From contig JAKULF010000004.1 in NCBI GenBank assembly GCA_022661535.1, forward strand, positions 682,001-746,000: a stretch of 64,000 bases of DNA, given 5' to 3'. This document shows positions 60,001-64,000 of the stretch, piece after piece. The notes below the pieces were generated by a model that was not told the DNA's origin, did not search any database, and saw only the letters and a list, made by a program, of their open reading frames with translations. The translations under genes and the position numbers were made by a program. The DNA is from Eutypa lata. Taxonomy: Eukaryota > Ascomycota > Sordariomycetes > Xylariales > Diatrypaceae. Within the stretch, counting starts at the first letter, position 1, and each line of letters starts with the position of its first letter.

Positions 60001-62559
60001 AATATTATAATTAATTTTAAAAAACGTTAAACGTAATCGTTTTCGTTTCGTAATTATAACGAAAAAAATTAACCGAAACTTAATAACATTAACGATCGTA
60101 ATATTAATAATAATAACCGTAATAATCGCGATAATTTTAATAATAAAAGCCGTAATTATAATAATATTTTTAATTTAATAATTTCGTTTAATAATTAATA
60201 ATAATCGTAAGTTTTTCTTTTTTATATTTTAAATATACTTAAATATATAAAAAGCAAGTTATCGTTATTTTAATTAATACTTTAATATAATTATAACTTA
60301 TTATTTAATTTATTTAATAAAAAGTTTAATATTAATCTTTAACTTTTATAATTAATAATTTAACGATTTTATAATATATAATTTAATTTATTAAATACAT
60401 TTTTAAGTTTTAATAATAATTATAATAATATATTAAAAAAATTATTTATTTATTAATAACTTTATTATTAAAGTAAATTTAAAAAATTAAAGTTTTAAAA
60501 CTTTTAAAAAAGTTTTTAAAAAAGCTTTTAAATAAGCTTTTAAAAAAGTTCTTAAGTATTTAAAAAGCGAAAATAACGTATAAGTATTAATATTTAATCT
60601 TTTAATTTCGCTTAATATATATATTAATTTTATATTAAAGCCTTTATATATCTTTTTTTTTAAATATAAACTTTTTTATTTTAACTTTATGTTATTATAT
60701 TAAAATAACGTTAAAATTTAAAATAATTAAAAAACGGTTTTTATATTTATTTTTTAAAATATATAAATTTATTATATTTATATAAAAAAATATCGTAATA
60801 ATTAAAATTATTTAAAATTTTTTAAAAAATTAAATTAAAATTTAAATATATCGTATTATTATTAATAATATAAATATAATTAAAATAAGTTTTAAAATAA
60901 TTATTTTTACTTAAATTATATTAACTTTAATAAATAATACGTTAAAAACATAACTTATAAATAAACTTAATATAAAATGTTATAAAAATTAATTCGTATT
61001 TTATAATAAATACTTTATTTTCGATGTTATTTATAAGGTTTTTAATAAATATAATATAAAAGCATTTAATATTAAAAAATTATAACAATTATATTTTAAT
61101 TAATATAATAATTAATAATATAAATTTATATAAATTAATAAATTATATTAATAATATAAAAAATTTATAAAATTAAACTTAAATATCTTTAACTTTATAT
61201 AAAACATAATTAACGATACATTAAAAAATAATATTCGTAAAAATATATACGATAAATATTAAAAAATTATAAAATTATAACTTAATAAGTTAACTTTTAA
61301 TATTATTTAAAAGTTATTTATAAATCTTATTAAATACGAATAAATATTTAATAACGAAAAAATATTAATTACTTTTTTTATTTATTTTATATTTATAATA
61401 TTAATGCTTTTTATATTTAAATACGTAAATATTAAAACGAAAAATTATAATAATAAAAACTTAAAAATAAATATTATAAATACGTATTAAATGTTAACTT
61501 TTAAATAATAATTTAAAAATATTAATAAAGATATTTTTAAATAAAAAAAAATTATTATTAAGCGTCGTAAAATAAACAAAATAAATATAACTTTAAATAA
61601 AAACGTATAATATAATAAAGTACTTTTCGATCTTTTAAATAAATATTAAAATAATTTACGATATTTTTTTTTTAATATTATATCTTCGTTTAATAAAAAG
61701 CTTATTAAAATACTTAATTATTAACGTTAACGTAATAATAATAATAACGGTTTTTTTTTTAATCGTTTTTAATAATTTATAAAAAAAGCTTTTAATTATA
61801 ATTATATTACTTTTTAATATCGTTAACGTTAAAGAAAATTCGATAAAAATGCTACCTTTAATAAAAGTAATTAATATATTACGATATTTAAATATAAACC
61901 TTTAATATATAACTTAACTTTTACGTTTACGTATACATTAATTAAAGATTATACGTTTAAATATATTCGATTTAAGTCTTTTTTTACTTTAATAATACAA
62001 AACGAATCGCTTTTTAAATAAGTTATTTAACGTTAATATTAACATTAACGTAAATAAATAAAAAACTTATTAAAATTATTTATATTTAAATAAAATTAAA
62101 TAACGTAATTAAGCAAAACGCTTAAATTACGATAAAAAGTATTAAAATTAAATATATTAAAATATATTAAAATATATTAAAATATAATAAAACATTATAT
62201 AAAAGATTATATCGTATTAATTTAAAAACGTATTTTACGAAAATAAAAATATATTTTAAAAAGTTAAATTAAAAAAAATACTTAAGTAAAAAAGATATAT
62301 TATATAAACGGCTTAAAATTTTAATCGTATTTTAAAATAAGTTTTTATTAATTTTTTTATTTTTATTAAATAAATATTAAAATAATAAAAGTTAATATTA
62401 TTATAAATATAAATAATATATTATAAAATTATAATACGAAATATTAAATTTTATTATAATTATAAGTTTTAAATAATTATTTTTAAAAAATTAATAAATA
62501 AATTATAATAATTATCCAGCGATAATACGTTAATTATACTTTAAACTCGAAGCTTATAT

Positions 62560-62710
62560 ATCTTTTATATAAATTTAACGGGGATATATATATCCTTAAC
62601 AAACCTTGCAAATTTAGCAATCCTTATTAAAACGCTAAACCTTGTAATCTTCGTACAAGCCTTGCAATCCTCGCACAAGGCTTGTAAACTCCCTAGGACC
62701 CTCGCTAAGG
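62560..62710 (-). repeat. right terminal and subterminal repeats of the AT-rich element
   Basis: Mirror of the left end: AAACCTTGC, AAACCTTGTAATC, CAAGCCTTGCAATCC and CACAAGGCTTG motifs lead into the terminal CGCTAAGG next to TA. Confidence 0.7.
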
Positions 62711-62913
62711 TAAGTGGAGCAAACTCCGTAATAAGTATACGCTAGATGCCGGCCGGCAGAGGACATTAATTATATGTAGATAAGTATGTAAGCAGTTTAT
62801 CGGATCTAGGAACTCACCCTAGTCATTCGACCTTTATTTCACTCCAATCCGGCAAAATCCCAACCCGATAGGCCTGTCAACTATCAACAATTTGCAATCA
62901 CTAGCTACTGACC

Positions 62914-62938
62914 AAAAAAAAAAAAAAAAAAAAAAAAA
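62914..62938 (+). repeat. A25 tract just upstream of the Zn2Cys6 start codon
   Basis: Twenty-five consecutive A residues end 11 bp before the ATG at 62950. It probably lies in the 5' UTR or core promoter. Confidence 0.95.
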
Positions 62939-62949
62939 TCTCTCAATTG

Positions 62950-64000
62950 ATGGAACAAGTACCCGTGGTGGCCGAGCCGGCACAAACTCCGGCATCAGCC
63001 ATCCGATCAACGACGCGTGCCTCTAAGGCTTGCCGGCGATGCCGGCGACTGCGCATCAAATGCACCAATCAGGGCGCTAAGCCCCCCTGCGATTCTTGCC
63101 GGGAGACGAACCAGGAGTGCACGTTTCTGCGTCGTGGCGAAGTTGATCAAGATCGCACGTACCGGCACCCTAGAGGCGATAGACGGGCTTCTGCCGCACC
63201 GCAGACCAATCAGAATGGTCACGGCATTCCTGGCGTTGTCGCCACCGCCGGCGCCGCAGCTTCTCCCGGAACACCGGCTTCGTCGGGTGAGTCACGGAGC
63301 ATCGTCTCCGGGGTTACGGGGATTCCTCTCGGGGCATCTCCTTCCCAGCGCGAAGTGTTGTTATTAGACACCCCGTCATTGCCCCGGCAGACCGGGCCCG
63401 GCTGGGAGTCGCTGCCGCCCTTCGAAGAAGTAGTCGACGGCGTCAAAGCCCTAACCACGTCGTTCTTCCAGCTGGGCTTCCTACCGAAGTCACTGTTCTT
63501 CGAGGAGCTGAGGAGGGACCGGAGCGCGGTCAGCGTGTTCCTCCTGTTCGGCATCCTCAGCGTCTCGGCGCGGTTCACGCCGAGCCTCGTGAGGCGCTAC
63601 CAGGGCGGCACGAAGGCGACGCAGACGTTCCTGGACCGGGCGTCGTACCTGGTGCCGGACCACATGTTCGCCCCGACCCTCGACTCCATCCAGGGCTTCT
63701 TCCTCATGAGCATCGCCGAGTGGGGCAACGGCGACAAGAACCGCAGCCTGGTGTACATGGGCATCGCCATCCGGCTCGCCGGCATCCTCAAGATGCACCG
63801 CGAGGAGGCGTACCAGCTTCCCCGCGGCGCCACGAACGAGGAGGTCGTCCGCTCCGAGGTTGCGCGGCGCACCTTCTGGATGCTCGAGACCTTCGAGAAC
63901 CTCCATTCGGGCTCCGACTCGCCGGGCGCGTTTTCGTATAGCGGTATTTCTGTCCTGCTTCCTTGCGACGAGCGCGAGTTCACGTTCGGTGTCCGCCCTG
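62950..64000 (+). CDS. Zn2Cys6 (fungal-type) transcription factor, 3' end beyond window
   Basis: Open frame from ATG 62950 to the window edge, 350 residues seen and no intron needed. The DNA-binding binuclear zinc cluster spans Cys28, Cys31, Cys38, Cys47, Cys50 and Cys57 (spacing 2-6-8-2-6) within KACRRCRRLRIKC and PPCDSCRETNQEC. A linker rich in Ala/Ser/Pro follows (about 80-140). Then comes the start of the fungal_trans middle homology region: FFQLGFLPKSLFFEELRRD, LLFGILSVSARFTP, TLDSIQGFFLMSIAEWGNGD, YMGIAIRLAGILKMHREE and RRTFWMLETFENLHSG. The gene is divergent from the MFS gene across the AT-rich element. The codon third position is strongly GC-biased, in contrast to the adjacent element. 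A pathway-specific role for the lipoxygenase/MFS pair is inferred from position only. Confidence 0.9.
   Translation, partial: MEQVPVVAEPAQTPASAIRSTTRASKACRRCRRLRIKCTNQGAKPPCDSCRETNQECTFLRRGEVDQDRTYRHPRGDRRASAAPQTNQNGHGIPGVVATAGAAASPGTPASSGESRSIVSGVTGIPLGASPSQREVLLLDTPSLPRQTGPGWESLPPFEEVVDGVKALTTSFFQLGFLPKSLFFEELRRDRSAVSVFLLFGILSVSARFTPSLVRRYQGGTKATQTFLDRASYLVPDHMFAPTLDSIQGFFLMSIAEWGNGDKNRSLVYMGIAIRLAGILKMHREEAYQLPRGATNEEVVRSEVARRTFWMLETFENLHSGSDSPGAFSYSGISVLLPCDEREFTFGVRP

Larger units (their letters stand above)
53860..62710. mobile_element. 8.85 kb RIP-degraded element with terminal inverted repeats and TA duplication
   Basis: The left end CCTTAGCGGGAGTGCTAGG is matched in inverse at the right end (reverse complement CCTTAGCGAGGGTCCTAGG). 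Similarity continues for about 45 bp through TTACAAG(G/C)CTTG. The dinucleotide TA flanks both ends (53858-53859 and 62711-62712), consistent with a target-site duplication. Subterminal zones of ~150 bp carry many copies of CCTTG/CAAGG. The core, about 54060-62520, is almost pure A+T. The remaining C and G lie mostly in CpG or GpC steps, while CpA and TpG are rare, which is the known signature of repeat-induced point mutation. No coding region survives. The TA duplication is compatible with Tc1/mariner-like transposition, but 8.85 kb is long for that class, so nested insertions or another class are possible. Confidence 0.75.

Noticed and set aside
54050..62560. Searched the AT-rich core for surviving transposase or reverse-transcriptase motifs
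   Set aside because: The few open frames (for example 57332-57520) are Ile/Asn/Phe/Tyr-only products of A+T bias; nothing can be assigned.
1..64000. CRISPR arrays, bacterial operons, riboswitches
   Set aside because: No regularly spaced repeats with unique spacers exist and the sequence is clearly eukaryotic with spliced genes.

Overview
The window reads as nuclear DNA of a filamentous ascomycete (Pezizomycotina, most likely a Sordariomycete). The evidence is: short 41-100 nt GT-AG introns in most genes, a fungal HET-domain gene, a Zn2Cys6/fungal_trans regulator, a fungal-type lipoxygenase, scattered TACCTA/TACGTA-type intergenic sequence, and an 8.5 kb block turned almost entirely to A+T in the pattern left by repeat-induced point mutation (RIP). 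I assembled gene models by hand from open frames and splice sites and checked that codon phase closes across every junction. No database search was possible.

Layout. 0.4-2.2 kb (-): conserved low-complexity fungal protein, five exons. 2.2-11.9 kb: long stretch with no supportable gene. 11.9-13.4 kb (-): secreted alpha/beta hydrolase, five exons. 17.2-18.4 kb (+): SLC35F-type membrane transporter, one exon. 19.3-25.9 kb is an accessory block: a HET-domain gene (+), a convergent divergent-Hsp70-like gene with a signal peptide (-), and a ten-exon secreted HEWMH zinc-metallopeptidase (+). 27.0-29.4 kb (-): a 776-residue Ser/Pro/Thr-rich protein. 29.4-45.8 kb is gene-poor and repeat-rich. It holds a 198 bp TATG microsatellite, a broken membrane-protein pseudogene, a small secreted cysteine-rich protein, a small three-exon membrane protein, a stand-alone RNase H, copies of two short dispersed repeat families and a shard of the HEWMH peptidase gene. 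45.8-47.6 kb (-): an Hst2/SIRT2-type sirtuin. 48.5-51.1 kb (-): a lipoxygenase with all five metal ligands. 51.7-53.5 kb (-): a DHA1-type MFS transporter. 53.86-62.71 kb: a RIP-degraded element with terminal inverted repeats and a TA duplication. 62.95 kb to the window end (+): a Zn2Cys6 regulator cut by the window edge.

The most interesting arrangement is the right-hand end. Lipoxygenase, MFS transporter and Zn2Cys6 regulator look like a small oxylipin or secondary-metabolite locus. The MFS and regulator genes are divergent and would share about 0.64 kb of promoter if the 8.85 kb element were absent, so an AT-rich, probably heterochromatic island appears to have split a common promoter. The second focus is the HET / Hsp70-like / metallopeptidase block, where three lineage-variable gene types sit together, two of them followed by copies of the same ~185 bp hairpin-bearing repeat.
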